The notes beneath the pieces were generated by a model, which was not told where the DNA came from, ran no database searches, and saw nothing but the letters and a program-made list of their open reading frames with translations. Positions 32,144 to 45,286 of a DNA stretch of 64,000 nt are shown here, piece after piece. A program made the translations under genes and the position numbers. Source of the DNA: Selaginella moellendorffii (lineage: Eukaryota; Streptophyta; Lycopodiopsida; Selaginellales; Selaginellaceae); the NCBI RefSeq assembly GCF_000143415.4, contig NW_003314292.1:793675-857674 (forward strand). Reading direction: 5' to 3'. Numbering within the stretch: the first letter of the stretch is position 1; every line of letters begins with the position of its first letter.

Positions 32144-32439
32144 GGACGTTCCTGGGAATGGTCGCGCTGGGAAGCCGCGAGCTGGGCGTGCCCAGTGCGA
32201 CACCGCACGCGCGACCACCGCGGTAGCACAACAACCGGATATTCCCCCATGGCCCGGTACCGGTTGCCACCGGGCATCGGTCCTTGTTTTGAAGTGGGGA
32301 AAGGAACCGGAAGAAAAACCCCAAGAGGCATCACACTGCTTGCGCAGGTGGAACCGGTTTAGGGTTTCAGGTACAACAAGTATACCTGTGTACCCCCAAG
32401 CTGGGGCCATGCCGGTACCGGACCCTTCCAGGAACGTCC
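32144..32439. mobile_element. MITE-like element with 12-bp terminal inverted repeats
   Basis: GGACGTTCCTGG at 32144-32155 is the exact inverse of CCAGGAACGTCC at 32428-32439, enclosing 296 bp of GC-rich DNA between AT-rich flanks. Several GGTACCGG/CCGGTACC palindromes lie inside. There is no coding capacity and no clear target duplication. A chance inverted repeat or a larger element cannot be excluded. Confidence 0.45.
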
Positions 32440-32655
32440 CCGGTAGTGACAATGACTCGATGTGGGGCGCTTATAAAGAGGTGGACCAAAGCTGTGCCTT
32501 GGCATATGGGATATTAAGAAGGAGACGTGGCAGCACGAGGGTGACGCTAGGGTTTATATTTTGTAATTTGGAGGGAAGTCTCGAGGGCTTTATATACTGC
32601 GGTGACGACCCACATTGTGGGTTCTTGCTCGTCGTCTGCGCCAGGTGATTTTTTC

Positions 32656-32812
32656 GATCGGTGAGGGCGGCATTTCACTCCAGGGTATCGATCGCTCCGG
32701 CTCTGACGATGATCGGTGAGGGTTTGTGAGCGGCATTTCACTCCAGCGTCTCGATCGCTCCGGCTTTGAGATGATCGGCGAGGGTTTGGGAGCGACATTT
32801 CACTCCAGGGCA
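32656..32812 (+). repeat. About 55-bp unit, three tandem copies
   Basis: Units of the form 'gatcggtgagggt...ggcatttcactccag...tcgatcgctccggct' occur three times before the SNF2 pseudogene start. The intact paralogue has the unit once (about 36495-36550). The triplication is therefore specific to the upstream copy. Confidence 0.85.
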
Positions 32813-32839
32813 TCCAAGGCTTGATCGATCGGCTAGTTC

Positions 32840-35800
32840 TATGGATGATGGCTGAGGCCAGGCTGCTCGCGGCAGGCAAGCGCCATTGGATGAGGAGCAG
32901 GATGCCGGAACTATGTGTTGGGAGAACGATGCACGATTTTTTGAAGACTGGGATGAAGGCGCGTCCTCAGGTAGGCTTGGTTTTCTTTCGTAGCAAGTGT
33001 GCTCTCATCATACAAAGAAAAACTACTTTTCGTTCCCACGTAGTTTCTGCTGCCAGAGAGGAATCTATCAGACCAAAGCAGTCAGGTAGGCTTGCTTGCG
33101 TATTCGATTCTACTATTCTACGAAGCTCTTTAACTTTCTTTCCAAGTGTAGTTTGGGATGAGTCCTCGACATCGTCAGGTAAGCTTCATTTTCATTTCGT
33201 GGAAGGTGACATGATTTCTATCAATGCAGCTCCCACTGTCAGGGGGGAAACAGCTTCCTCAGGTACATTTTAGTTTTGTCTACGTAGAAAGCTGGAAGCT
33301 CATATGTTTTTTTTTTTCTTCTTTTTTTTTTCTGTAGTTTGTACTGCCAGGGATGATTCACCTCTTCGAATGGCCTCGGAACTTGGTCCTGCTCAACTGG
33401 TAGAGCTGCCAAGCGTTTCCAACGAACGTTTCGACGGTGTTGGCTATCTTCTGTGCGATAAACTTGGTTCCATGTCGCTGACGATGAAGCAGCAAGTGTC
33501 TAGAGATACTTTCGCCGCCAATACCGTAGGTTATGAATCGTCCGACACGTCCGCGTCCGATCTAGTACTGGGTGAAGGAAGGTGGAAATTCATCCTCCCC
33601 GGGAATGTTTCTTCTATCTTCTATGAGCATCAACATGAAGGTCTACGTTGGCTGTGGAGATTGCATCTTCAGCGTCGAGGAGGAATTCTGGGAGACGACA
33701 TGGGCCTTGGCAAAACAATGCAGGTAAAAACCTTTTCTTTTTTATGCTTCTGCAGTTCTAATCTATCCTTTCTCAGATTGCTTGTGGTCTGTTTCACTCT
33801 CAGCTTATGAAGAGGGCGCTCATTGTGGTGCCGAAGACATTAATACCTCACTGGAGCAAGGAGCTCAATGTGGTGGGACTTGGAAGGAAAGTTAAAGAGT
33901 AAGCGACCGGAGTATTGTTCAAGTGACATATGCTACTCCTTTCTTTTGTCTTACAGCTACTCGACGTCGTCTGTAAACGTCCGGAAATCGAACTTGGATC
34001 ATATATTGCACGTATACTCACTCTCATATCTACATCCGTGCATATCAGTGTTGCCATTGCAACAGGCCGGAGGAGTGCTGTTTACCACATATGATATTGT
34101 TCGCCACAATACCAATGCTTTGAAAGGTAAGTTTGATGGTGATCAAGTGACATGGGACTACGTAATTCTTGACGAGGTGAGACGATTTCTCTTTGCCGTG
34201 CTTCTCATTCACGTGAAACGTGCAGGGCCACCTGATAAAAGATCCCTCAACTCAACGTGCAAAAAGTTTAAAGGAAATTCCGAGCGCTCATAGAATCATT
34301 TTAAGTGGCACTCCCATACAGAACAATTTGCGAGTGAGATTGATTCGGAAGCCTCTGATAAAAAATTTCGACTAAACACCTCTTTCTAGGAAATGTGGGC
34401 CCTTTTCCACTTTTGCTACCCTGAACTTCTAGGCGACAGAAAAGAGTGCGTTTTCAATGTGCTTTCGTTGGCTCTTACGCTTAACTTTGTAAGTTACCGC
34501 AGATTCAAGTGGGAATACGAAGCTGCGATTTTGAGTGGTAATAATAAGGATGCAAATTATATTCAAAAGGGAAATGGAGCTACAGTTGCGCAGGTATGAC
34601 AATAATCAAGTTATCCTGTTTTTGAGTTGGTTTTGCAGAAGCTTCAAGACAGAATTGCCCAGTACTTTTTGCGTCGCCTGAAGAAGGATGTTTTTCCGAG
34701 TATGGGTCAAGGCACACAGCAGCTTGCAAAGAAGAACGACATAATTGTATGGCTGCGATTGACTCAACGACAGGTACGTAAGATGTTGCATTTTTTCTGT
34801 CTACTATCTCGTGCTTTTCTCAGCGTCAGATGTCTATGGCGCTTTTGAGAAGTGAAACAGCCCACGAATTCCTGGCAGGTTCAGACATCTTATTAGCATT
34901 GACGGTATTTGAAATCTTATTCAAGATGTTCTTAATGAGAATGTCCGAATTACAGATTCTTAAAAGAATTTGTGACCACCCTTCGCTTTTGACAAAGCAG
35001 GAGATCGACGATGTGGTCGGGTATTTAGATAGTACCGGCACTGCGGCCGCAGAGGCTATGGGAAAATCACTTCCTGCTGGTTCAGCAGAATCTGAGCCGG
35101 ACAGTGAGGGAAATAAACACTCGTGCAAGGTCGTATTTCTTATGGCTCTTCTGGTAAGTTGGTGCTGAAGTTATACAACTTATAAATTTTTTATTTTTGT
35201 TGAAGGAAAATCTTGTGCAGGAGGGCCATAGAACATTGGTCTTCGCTCAGGCTCTTAAGATGCTTGACATTATCCAGGTGCGTCACATATTTTGACTGCG
35301 TCAGAGAGTCGTTGAGGTAAGCGTCAGAGAATCGTTGAGGTAAGCCACGGATGGATTTAGCTTGACTGACTTATTCTATTGCAGGATTTCCAGAGTGATG
35401 GCTGTAGAGTTTCCATATTTCTGTTGACATCACAAGTTGGAGGATTTGGACTCACGTGCAGATAGAGTTGTCATTGTAGATCACTTTTTAGGTTTTTTCA
35501 CGTTGGGTGTTCTTTCCTTTTCTCTTTTTGTGATTCTGAACAAGTATAGCATATCGCATTGGGCAACGTCGGGACATCATAGTTTACCGCCTGATAACAT
35601 CCGGCAGAATGGAGGAGCAGGTTTACAGGAGGCAGGTGAGCCAAACTGTACAATGTTTTCTATTCCTCCCATCTGTTTTCAGGTTTTCAAAGGAGGCCTC
35701 ATGAAAATTGCTACCGAGCGTGCAGAACAATTCCGGGTACTTTTCCCAGCAGGTATTGTATCATTGGACCGATCACTCACATTGTTTTGTCAGGACTTCC

Positions 35801-36230
35801 GAGAATTATTGACTGTTCCGAAGACTGGCTTCGACATTTCTCCTACGCAGCAGCAGCTGTATGCAGAGCACGCCAGTCAGTTCGAAGTGTATGTTATTTG
35901 CATGAGTTTTATTCCCCGCATTGTGACACCATTGTGGCAGAGATGGCGAACTCGCAAAGCATATCAAGTTCCTGGAACGCCAAGGAATCGCAGGCGTGAG
36001 CCACCACGACCTTTTGTTTTCCAAGGCTGCGCCAGAATTGCGTCCTGACGCCGATGAAGAAGTCTCTGCCATCGCCAGCTTCTAGCATCTTTGTTCTGGT
36101 TTCGCATCCTTGCTAATGTCTTTCCGGTTTTCTTACAGCTATGCTGTGCATAAGACTCGAAAGAACTGCTGGAAGGGAACACGAGAAGTCAACAGGACAG
36201 GTCCTCCATGCTAAGTTTTGACCCATACAT
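32840..36230 (+). pseudogene. CHR24-like SNF2 ATPase, decayed tandem copy
   Basis: This region parallels the intact gene at 36564-40729 exon by exon, including intron positions. The start region is broken: the ATG at 32841 meets an in-frame stop after four codons. Exon 5 is shortened but keeps '[11 protein letters not shown]' (about 33692-33723). Exon 6 lacks three codons. The region equal to exons 16-18 is badly damaged: part of exon 16 is lost, exon 17 is cut short after 'VGGFGL', and the motif VI segment before 'AYRIGQ' is partly deleted. The 3' end lacks the exon 22 equivalent and reads out of frame. Homology begins before the gene (about 32545 versus 36373), so this is a segmental tandem duplication of about 3.8 kb. 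Confidence 0.9.
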
Positions 36231-36563
36231 ACTTCCACTGAAACTTAGAAATCCTTGAAATTTTTTATTTGGATGAACATCTTCAATTGTAGGTGGAAGA
36301 TACCAGGGTATATGTGAAAAAGAATATACTTATAATATGTGAGAGCATGTACACGTGCCAAATATTATGGTGAAGCTAGGGTTTATATTTTGTATTTTGG
36401 AGGGAAGAGCATGTTTAGGGCTTTAGGGTGCCGCGATTGATCGATGGAGGCGCAGTGATTAGGCGGCGCGCCAAGGGCATTGCGGTGAATTTCGACTGAG
36501 GGTTTGTGCGGCATTTCTCTCCAGGCTGTCGATCGCTCCGGCTGTGACTGTTCAGCTAGTTCT
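36231..36563. other. Spacer between tandem SNF2 copies
   Basis: From about 36373 the spacer repeats the upstream leader at 32545 ('gggtttatattttgta' and following), marking the duplication border. No separate gene is present. Confidence 0.6.
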
Positions 36564-39500
36564 ATGGATGATGACGATGTCCAATTCGTTCGGAGCAAGC
36601 GGAATCTCAAGAATGCGCAGAGAACGGCTCTATTGGAGAAGATAGCTGACGCCAGGGCCGCTCGCGGTAGGAAAGCGCCGTTGGATGAGGAACAGGATGC
36701 TGGAAGTATGTTTTGGCCGGGCGTGGGAGAGAACGATGCTCGATTGTTTGAAGACTCAGTCTCAGATGAAGAATGCGCGTCCTCAGGTAGGCCTTAAGTT
36801 CGCTCTCATCGTAGAAAGAAAACCTAATTTTTTGTGCCATTTAGTTTCTACTGCCAGGAAGGAATCCACCAGAACAAAGCAGTCAGATACATCAGGTAAG
36901 CTTGCTCGTGTCTTTCGTTCTAGGAAGCTTTTTAATTTTCTTTTCTTATGCAGTTTTGCATGAATCCTTGACATCCTCAGGTAGGCTTGCTTTTCTTTCT
37001 TTGTGGAGGCTAAAATAATGTTTATATGCAGCTCCCACTGTCAGGGACGAAACCGCCTCCTCAGGTACACTTCATTTTTGCCTTCGTAGAAAGTTGGAAG
37101 CTCATTAAGCATTTGTTTTTTTTTTTGGTAGTATCTACTGCCAGCGAAGAACCCGTCAGATCACAGCACTCAGAGGCAAACAACACCAAAGTGCCGGGAA
37201 GGAGAAGGCTTTGCAAGGTCAAGGAGCGTCATTCACCCCTTCCAATGGCCTCGGAACTTGCTGCCGCTCAACTGGTAGAGCTGCCAAGCGATTCCAACGA
37301 CAGTCATTCGCTAGAAACTGACGACGGTGTTGACTATCTTCTGTGCGAGAAACTCGGTTCCATGTCGCTGACGATGAAGCAACAAATATCAACGACATCT
37401 AGAGACACTTTCGAGTCCGCCAACAGTGCAGACTATGGATCAGCTACATCGTCTCTCGCGGAGGTGTCCAAGGGGGGCACTGATGACGTTCTCGAGATTT
37501 CTTCTTCAAGTTTATCCAAGAAGTCCAACAAGTCAGCTCTCGATCTAGTACTTGGTGAAGGAAGGTGGAAATTCATCCTCCCCGGGAATGTTTCTTCTAT
37601 CCTCTATGAGCATCAACATGAAGGTCTACGTTGGCTGTGGAGATTGCATCTTCAGCGTCGAGGAGGAATTCTGGGAGACGACATGGGCCTTGGTAAAACC
37701 ATGCAGGTAAAAAAAAAATTTATATTTGATGTTTTTGCAGTTCTAATCTATCCTTTCTCAGATTGCTGCATTTCTTTGTGGCCTGTTTCACTCTAAGCTT
37801 ATTAAGAGGGCACTTATTGTTGCGCCGAAGACGTTGATACCTCACTGGGGCAAGGAGCTCAATGTGGTGGGACTTGGAAGAAAAGTTAAAGAGTAAGTGA
37901 CATCGTTCAAGCTACAGATGTTAATCGTTCTTTTTTGTCTTACAGCTACTCGGGGACGTCTATAAGCGTCCGGGAATCTAATTTGGATCGTATATTGCAG
38001 GTATACTCATTGTGAAATCCGTGTGTCTCATTGTTGCCATTGCGACAGGCCGGAGGAGTGCTGCTTACTACATATGATATTGTTCGCCACAATACTAATG
38101 CTTTGAAAGGTGAATACAACTTTGATGATGATGACGTGACTTGGGACTACGTAATTCTTGACGAGGTAAGACGACTCTTCTTTGCTGTGCTTCTCATTTA
38201 CGTGAAATGTGCAGGGCCACCTAATAAAAAATCCCTCAACTCAACGTGCAAAAAGTCTGAAGGAAATTCCGAGCGCTCATAGAATCATTATAAGTGGCAC
38301 TCCCATACAGAACAATTTGCGAGTGAGATTGATGCGGAAATACTTTGATAGCTTCTATCACTAAACACCTATTTCCAGGAAATGTGGGCTCTTTTCGACT
38401 TCTGCTACCCTGAACTTCTAGGCGACCGAAAGGAGTGCGTTTTGAATGTACCTTCGCTGGTTCTTATGCTTAACTTTGTAAGGTGCAGATTCAAGGCGAA
38501 ATACGAAACTATGATTTTAAGTGGCAACGATAAGAATGCAACCGATAGGCAAAAGAGAATTGGAGCTGCCGTTGCGCAGGTATGAAAACATTCAAGTTAT
38601 CCTGTTTTTGAGTTGGTTTTGCAGGAGCTTCAAGACAGATTTGCTCCGTACTTTTTGCGTCGCCTGAAGAAGGACGTTTTTCCGAATACCGGTGAAGAAA
38701 CACAGCAGCTTGCAAAAAAGAATGACATAATTGTATGGCTGCGATTGTCTCAACGTCAGGTACGTAAAAGTTTGAAGTTTCTCTGTCTACTAGCTTGTGC
38801 CTGTTTTCAGCGTCAAATGTACACTGCGTTTTTAAGAAGTGAAACAGCCCAAGGGTCCCTGGCAGGTTCAGCCAAGGGTTCTGCTTTAGCAGCATTGACG
38901 GTATTTGAAATCTTATTTAAGTTATTCCTAGTATTGATGTCCGAATTGCAGATTCTCAAAAAAATTTGTGACCACCCTTTGCTCTTGACAAAGCGGGCGA
39001 CTGACGATGTGGTGGAGGGCCTCGAGTATTTAGATAGTACCGACATTGCGGCCGCAGAGGCTATGAGAAAATCGCTTGCTGGTTTAGCAGAGCCCGAGCC
39101 GGACAGTGATGGAAATAAACACTCGTGCAAGATCGTATTTCTTATGGCTCTTCTGGTGAGTTGGTGCCGAAAAGTTACAACTTATATTTGTGTATTTTTG
39201 CTGAAGGAAAATCTTGTGCAAGAGGGCCATAGAACACTGGTGTTTGCTCAGACTCTTAAGATGCTTGACATTATCCAGGTGCGTCACATATTTTTACTGC
39301 CTTAACTGACGTTTTTCTTTCAGGAAGAGATAACGAAACGGAGGTATAGCTTTTGTCGTATAGACGGCAAAACAAAAGGTTCCGAGCGTCAGAGGATCGT
39401 TGAGGTGAGCCACGGTTATGGAATTACTTGACTAACTTTATTCTATTGCAGGATTTCCAAACTGATGGCTGTACAGTTTCTATATTTCTGCTTACATCTC

Positions 39501-40729
39501 AAGTTGGAGGATTGGGACTTACGTTGACAGCTGCAGATAGAGTTGTCATTGTAGATCCGGCTTGGAATCCCAGGTTCGGGTTCACTTAAGTTTTTCTTCA
39601 TTTTTGTACGTATATTTGTAGCAAGGACAACCAAAGTGTCGACCGAGCATATCGTATTGGACAGCTTCGGGACGTCATAGTTTACCGCCTGATGACATCC
39701 GGCACATTGGAGGAGAAGATTTACAGGAAGCAGGTAAGCCAAGCTGTGCATATGGTTTTTCAATCCTCCTATCTCTTTTCAGGTTTTCAAAGGAGGCCTC
39801 ATGAAAGTTGCTACCGAACGTGCAGAACAATTCCGATACTTTTCCCAGCAGGTATAGACGAAACAGCCGATCACTTACATTGTTTTGCGCTCGCAGGACT
39901 TCCGAGAATTATTGACTGTTCCGAAGACTGGTTTCGACATTTCTCCTACGCAGCAGCAGCTGTATGAAGAGCACGCCAGTCAGTTCGAAGTGTATGTTAT
40001 TTGCATGAGTTTTATTCCCATCAGCATTGTGACACCATTGTGGCAGAGACGAAGAACTCGCAAAGCATATTAAGTTCCTGGAACGCCAAGGAATCGCAGG
40101 CGTGAGTCACCACGACCTTTTGTTTTCCAAGGCTGCGCCAGAATTACCTCCTGCCGCCGATGAAGAAGTCTCTGCCACCGCCAGCGTCTCAAGGTTTGCA
40201 TGAGTAGCATTTACTCTCGAGCCTTCTCACACAACAGATAATGCTACTTCACAGGATGGCTGGCTCGCTATCTTCCAAACTAAAAAATAAGCAAGTGGAG
40301 GACTACTCTGGGTAAGTATCTTTTCTGCTTTTACATCCTTGCTAATGTATTTCGGGTTTTCTTACAGCTCTGCTGCATATCAGCCGCAAAGCAACTACTG
40401 GAAGGGAACGCAAAGAGTGAATCTGGTGGACCTTGATGATAGCCAGATGAACGTGAGACATTTGCAAGATAACATCAATAGGCTGTCCTCCATGCTTTCA
40501 AACCGTGTGAGTGTTGGCATCATTCTTATCCCGTGAGCCTAACTCTTATCCCTTCTCTCTTGTTGTTTAGAGCCTGGTGTCAAAGCTGCCGGATGGGGGA
40601 GAAAACATCAGGAAGAAAATGAAAGACCTGGAAATCGAGCTTGAAGAAGCAAGCCGCGCGCGAGAGAAAGAGATAGTCGACGTGGACGAGTTTGCTAGTG
40701 CATTTGACAAGCTTCACGTCATTGTTTGA
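36564..40729 (+). CDS. CHR24: SNF2-family DNA translocase, CHR24/ERCC6-like
   Basis: Twenty-four exons join in one frame to 982 residues. Main exons are 36564-36786, 37132-37706, 37762-37892, 38049-38165, 38215-38322, 38625-38759, 38952-39155, 39452-39573, 39622-39733, 40047-40193 and 40571-40729. Introns are about 41-70 bp with GT-AG ends. Helicase motifs are complete: I '[11 protein letters not shown]', II 'ILDEGHLIK' (split by the intron 38166-38214), III 'SGTPIQNNL', V '[12 protein letters not shown]' and VI '[11 protein letters not shown]'. The product is an ATP-driven chromatin or DNA translocase of the group that contains plant CHR24 and animal ERCC6L. It probably acts in the nucleus in chromosome maintenance or repair. 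The N-terminal 300 residues are acidic, Ser-rich and spread over tiny exons (27-51 bp). The C-terminus ends in a charged helix. Confidence 0.93.
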
Positions 40730-40797
40730 TTGATCGATCAAAAGATGTTAGCTTTACAACAAGGTGGTGTTAGTGGTGTGATACATCGTCGTTATTT

Positions 40798-43700
40798 CTA
40801 TATACTTTTCCTGATGATTCTCAGATGGCCAAACTTCCCAGCTCCAGGTGATGATCCTTCAAATATAAACGGCAAATGGCCAGTGGCTTCCTTGTAACGC
40901 TGCTGGACCTGTGTGAACAAACAAGCGAGAGCAGTAAATAAGATCTCTACGATTCGAGGGACCAAGTGACGTGTGAACTTACCTCGAGGATTTGCTTTGT
41001 AGCGTCCACTCCGGGTGTGCTCACGACACAAACGGTTCCACCGCATCCACCGCCGGAGATCTTGGCACCAAACAAGCATGTGTTCTCCGACGTGCTGTGT
41101 CTTTGCATGTGTTTTACCAGAGCCACAAGCCGGTCTGTGCCAGTGGAGCCTAGACCACATTTCGTGTAGCTCAAGTGTGCCTGCCAATCCAAAGTTAACA
41201 TGGCTGGTAAACCAAAGTTACACTTACCTGATACATTAGTTGGCCTAACAAGTAGAGTTGTTTAGTGGTATCTCCGGCAGCTTCCAGCAGAAGAGCAAAT
41301 GCCTGAAAGGAAGAAGAAATATTTGTTGGAATGAGAAGCTAAAAGAAAGGAAGAGATGGTGTGTTTACCTCCACACGGCTGTTTTCATAGATTGGATGGG
41401 CCGTGGGTGATTTGACAGGGTACGAGACTTGCGGAAGAATTGTTGTCACCGAATCTTTGTGACTGCCATACTTGTCCAGGAATTTCTTCCCTTCGATTGT
41501 CTCGGGGAGCATGTTGGCGTACGAGGCTTCGTATCTGCGGTTAAACAGTCGCGTTAAGTTGGCGTTAAGTTGGCAAAGAAAAATCATGGATGTTGGTACC
41601 TTTCTGTCGTCAGGTTGCACAGATATGACAGATTCTTTTCGTCCAGAAGCTGTTCCGTTTCCACCTCGTCGACTTCGTCAAAACCATTTCCGTTGTCCTG
41701 TTTCTCTGAGAGTTTCTCGGCTGCTAGCTGCGCAATCATCTGGCGGCCCATGAACGCTCCAACTCTAACGGATCCGTAATCGGCTCCCCCAACGCTAGAG
41801 ACAAAGCGAGAAAGAAAACAACGTTAGCATCATTGCCGGGACTCGAGTTTGAAGATCTCACCTGTGCTTTATGCCCGAATCAAGCCCCCAGAACTTAACG
41901 TCCGTGGGAATGTTCACGTGTTCTTTCACCTCTGCTGGCTGTTTTATCCATCGAAATGTTAATTGGTGCGCACCAATAGATAGATTTATAGAGAGTACCT
42001 GGCACACCATTGCGAGAAGTTTGTACGCCTCCCCACAAGCTGAGGTCATCTGGTCCATGACTCCGCAAGGGGCACCAACAATGAGATTCTCTACCTGCAC
42101 AAGGTTTCACTAAGCTGTAAACAAGACTTGTATGCCTACCTTCTGACAAAGAATTGCCAGCTGCCTTGGCTCAATTTCAAGACCTGAGGACGTGCAAACA
42201 AAACTCAATATTTGTGTGTTGGAATCGAAAGCTGGCAACTTACCATATGCCGCGGCTATTGCTGACATTGAAGCAACCTCGACAGCTGCTGACGAGGACA
42301 CACCTTTGCCTTCGGGAACAGCTGAGGATACCTGCATTCCAGACGTTAGAAACTACACTTTGTCGTCACTGTGTAACGTGACTTACCAAAATGCTAATGC
42401 AGTCTTCACACTTGAATCCTAGTTCTCGTATCAACACCAAAATGGTCCCTGCGACATAAGCGGCCCAGCTGCCAGAGGAAACGCGCGTTACAAAATGCAA
42501 ACTTGATTCTAGTTGGTACTACTTGCTCGACCTTTGTGACGAGTCGTTAGAGAAGTATCTGCGAGCTTCTTCGTAGCTAATAGGTTCTCCTTGCGCATCA
42601 AAAAAGTCGGATAGGTCCATATCAAAAGTTGGAGCCCTGTTAGACGCCTCAGATCCAAGAGATACCTGCAAAATTCAATTCGTAAAAATCCAGAAAAGAA
42701 AAATTCTTACGCACAATTTGCATGACTGGCTTACAGCCAGGAACTTGTCGGGCAGATATGTGCTTCCACACCCGCTGCTTCGCAGAAGAATTTCTTTGAA
42801 CAGCAACGTGACAAGCTTCTCTAATAGGCATCTGAAATGCATGATGTTAGTTCAAAGTTGTTGTGACACAGGAGTTAACCATACTTGTAGCACGAGGCTG
42901 CCAGAGTAATCCGCGATTCCACCCATAACATCCAAACGACCAGGAGCTCTTGCTACAAATATTTCTTCCTGTAAAATATAGCAAAGTTAAGACCCTGGTC
43001 TGCATCTACATTCAGCTTCTTACCTCCCAAGAAAATATGCCGGCAGCAGCTACACGTTCTCGAAGCGGTGAGTTTACATCGTCTTTCAGCCTTGCGAGAC
43101 TTTTAAGGAAAAGAGCTGTATCTGATAATCCTTGCAGATCCCCGTGCAAAATCTCAAACTCTTCCACCTCTCTGAAACAAGAGCGTTTAGAATACAAACT
43201 TCTTGAAATAAGAGACTTACATGTCAGTGACAGTGTGATTAAGAAGATTTCCCGGTACACCAGGATTCAAACCATTCAGAAGGCCCAATTGGCTCTCACT
43301 TTGACTTTGAGTGTACCAATCAGGAATTGTAACCTCCCTACCAGGAACTCTTTGAATTTGATATCCAAAGACAATGGCATCACGAAGCCTGCGTGCTCCA
43401 CTTTCCTAGGTGAATGAAGAAAGAATCAGTCTTACACTGTTTAGTGCCTTAACATTACCTTTCTTACGGCGGCAATATCACCCCTAGCAGCACCCTCTAG
43501 TATTCTCGCAACCGTCTGCAGGAAAACAACTATAGTGATCGGACTATTCTTTAAAGTGATTCATTCACGTCACCTCGCCACCGTTCAAAGGAAGATCGTA
43601 GCAAGGCTTCATCTGCAACGCCCGTTGAAGATATGGTTCCCATTGTCCACTTAAAAAATCTCTTCGGATCATTTCTACTCCACATCGGTAGGACTGTCAT

Positions 43701-45286
43701 TCATTTGTAAGTTGGAAGTTTCCTAAAAATGCCATCAAAGTTACCTCTAGCATATTTCTCAAAAATGGTTCTTCGTTAAAGTAATCACGTCTGATAAATA
43801 CGAAAGGAACTTTGTATCCCAAGGCTTCACTCACAGTTCCATAGCCAATCTTGCCTGAAAAAAAAATCTGAGGACACGCACATGATTTGATAAACATACC
43901 AAGCATGCAATCGCTTGCTGCAATAAGATCTGGAGTATATGCATCACGTCCAGGGCCAATAAAATTTGGAGGGAGCGACTGGTCCGGGGAAGCACCACAG
44001 ACCAAGCATACCCAGCCCGCAGGTAAAAATTCCTCTTTTAAGGACCAATTAGCGAGCTGCAAGGAAGGTTATATCACAAATTGTGTCGATGCCACTTTCT
44101 GGACATACCTGGCCACCAAAGTTGAAGACAACAATCTTTTTGTCATCTGGAATGCCGAACTCCTTGCGAACCTGCAAAATAAAACACGCTATAGTACGTG
44201 CAAAATCCAATCAAAACGGGCACAAAGACCTGCTCTCTACTCTTCCGCACTTCTCGAACAACTAAAGGAACATCCACGACATCACGAAACGCTGGCACTG
44301 TTGCAAACACTTGGTCTCACAAAAGGGAACTACGAAGAGCAGCTTTACTTACTAGGACAGTAGCCAGGCAAGCGTACCAAAAACAACGCTTGAGAGTAGT
44401 CTTCCGCTATCTGCAATGACCAAGCAATAAGCGTCTAAACACAGCAACATTTCTTTACCTGCCAAATGATCGACTGATGCGCATGGCCAGCAGCCGTGAC
44501 ATAGTCGGCATATATAAAGTCCCAGCTGAGAAATCAACGTAAGTTTCAATCCAAAGATTGGTCAGCCACGCAGACCTGAAGTTGCTAACACAAATCGAAG
44601 GAATATCAGCTTCTGTCGCAGCTCGACATGCCACCGGAACAATATCCGAAACCTAACATAAGTTTTCCTTTAGAAACAACCATACGAGAGAAAAAAGATC
44701 ACAAGTTACCACAAGATTTGCATTGATGGAACGAAGCCATCGAGACTCAGTTTCCAGAATTGATGCTCGTGGTAATACTGCTGTCTCGGAATACTGAAAA
44801 AAAAAGGTTTTAACAGTTTAGCATTGGTAAAATAAGAATTTTTTTTAATCTGTATCACCTGTTCCAAAGAAGCCTGGCGATCCACTGTCAAGGCATCCGA
44901 TTGCACAGCTCCACAGTCTAGAAGCACCTGTACGAGAATTCTCAGTCGCTAGAAAAAATAGAGATCCAATTCCAGGAGCCGCAAGATCGCTTACCTTGCG
45001 AACGTGAAGCTTGGGAGATGGAATCTCGCGCTTAAACACGAAATCCGGAGCGCCAGAAACTATGTAAACGACATGTCCAGCAGCTACCAGATGCCTGGCG
45101 ACCTGGAAATATCAGCAAGAAGCGCGTGATGTAGCTAGGGTTCTTCCCGGATCGCCATTCCCAGCCTAATTTCGCACGAGATCTCACCTCGACAACGCGC
45201 GTCGCGTGGCCGAATCCATGGCCCGTGACATAGTAGACAACCACCAGCTCCTGGCGCTGATCTCGCATTGAATCGCTTGAAACCAT
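40798..45286 (-). CDS. ARA1: L-arabinokinase (ARA1-type, glycosyltransferase-like plus GHMP kinase)
   Basis: This is a many-exon gene on the minus strand from the ATG at 45286 to TAG at 40798-40800. Exon 1 (45286-45188) reads '[18 protein letters not shown]', splicing to '[20 protein letters not shown]'. That N-terminal glycosyltransferase-like half includes '[19 protein letters not shown]' (about 43857-43800). The C-terminal half is a GHMP sugar kinase. Its ATP motif '[14 protein letters not shown]' lies about 42316-42275 and its glycine-rich motif '[11 protein letters not shown]' about 41069-41037. The enzyme phosphorylates L-arabinose to L-arabinose-1-phosphate for UDP-arabinose salvage in the cytosol. 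Domain order and content match plant ARA1 (about 1,000 residues). Introns are short. I have not resolved every exon border; an upstream ATG at 45343 is in frame but less typical. Confidence 0.9.

Noticed and set aside
31965-32648. Frames of 64-176 codons around the GC-rich block after the cation transporter
   Set aside because: They overlap on both strands across an inverted-repeat element, with no homology or splice pattern.
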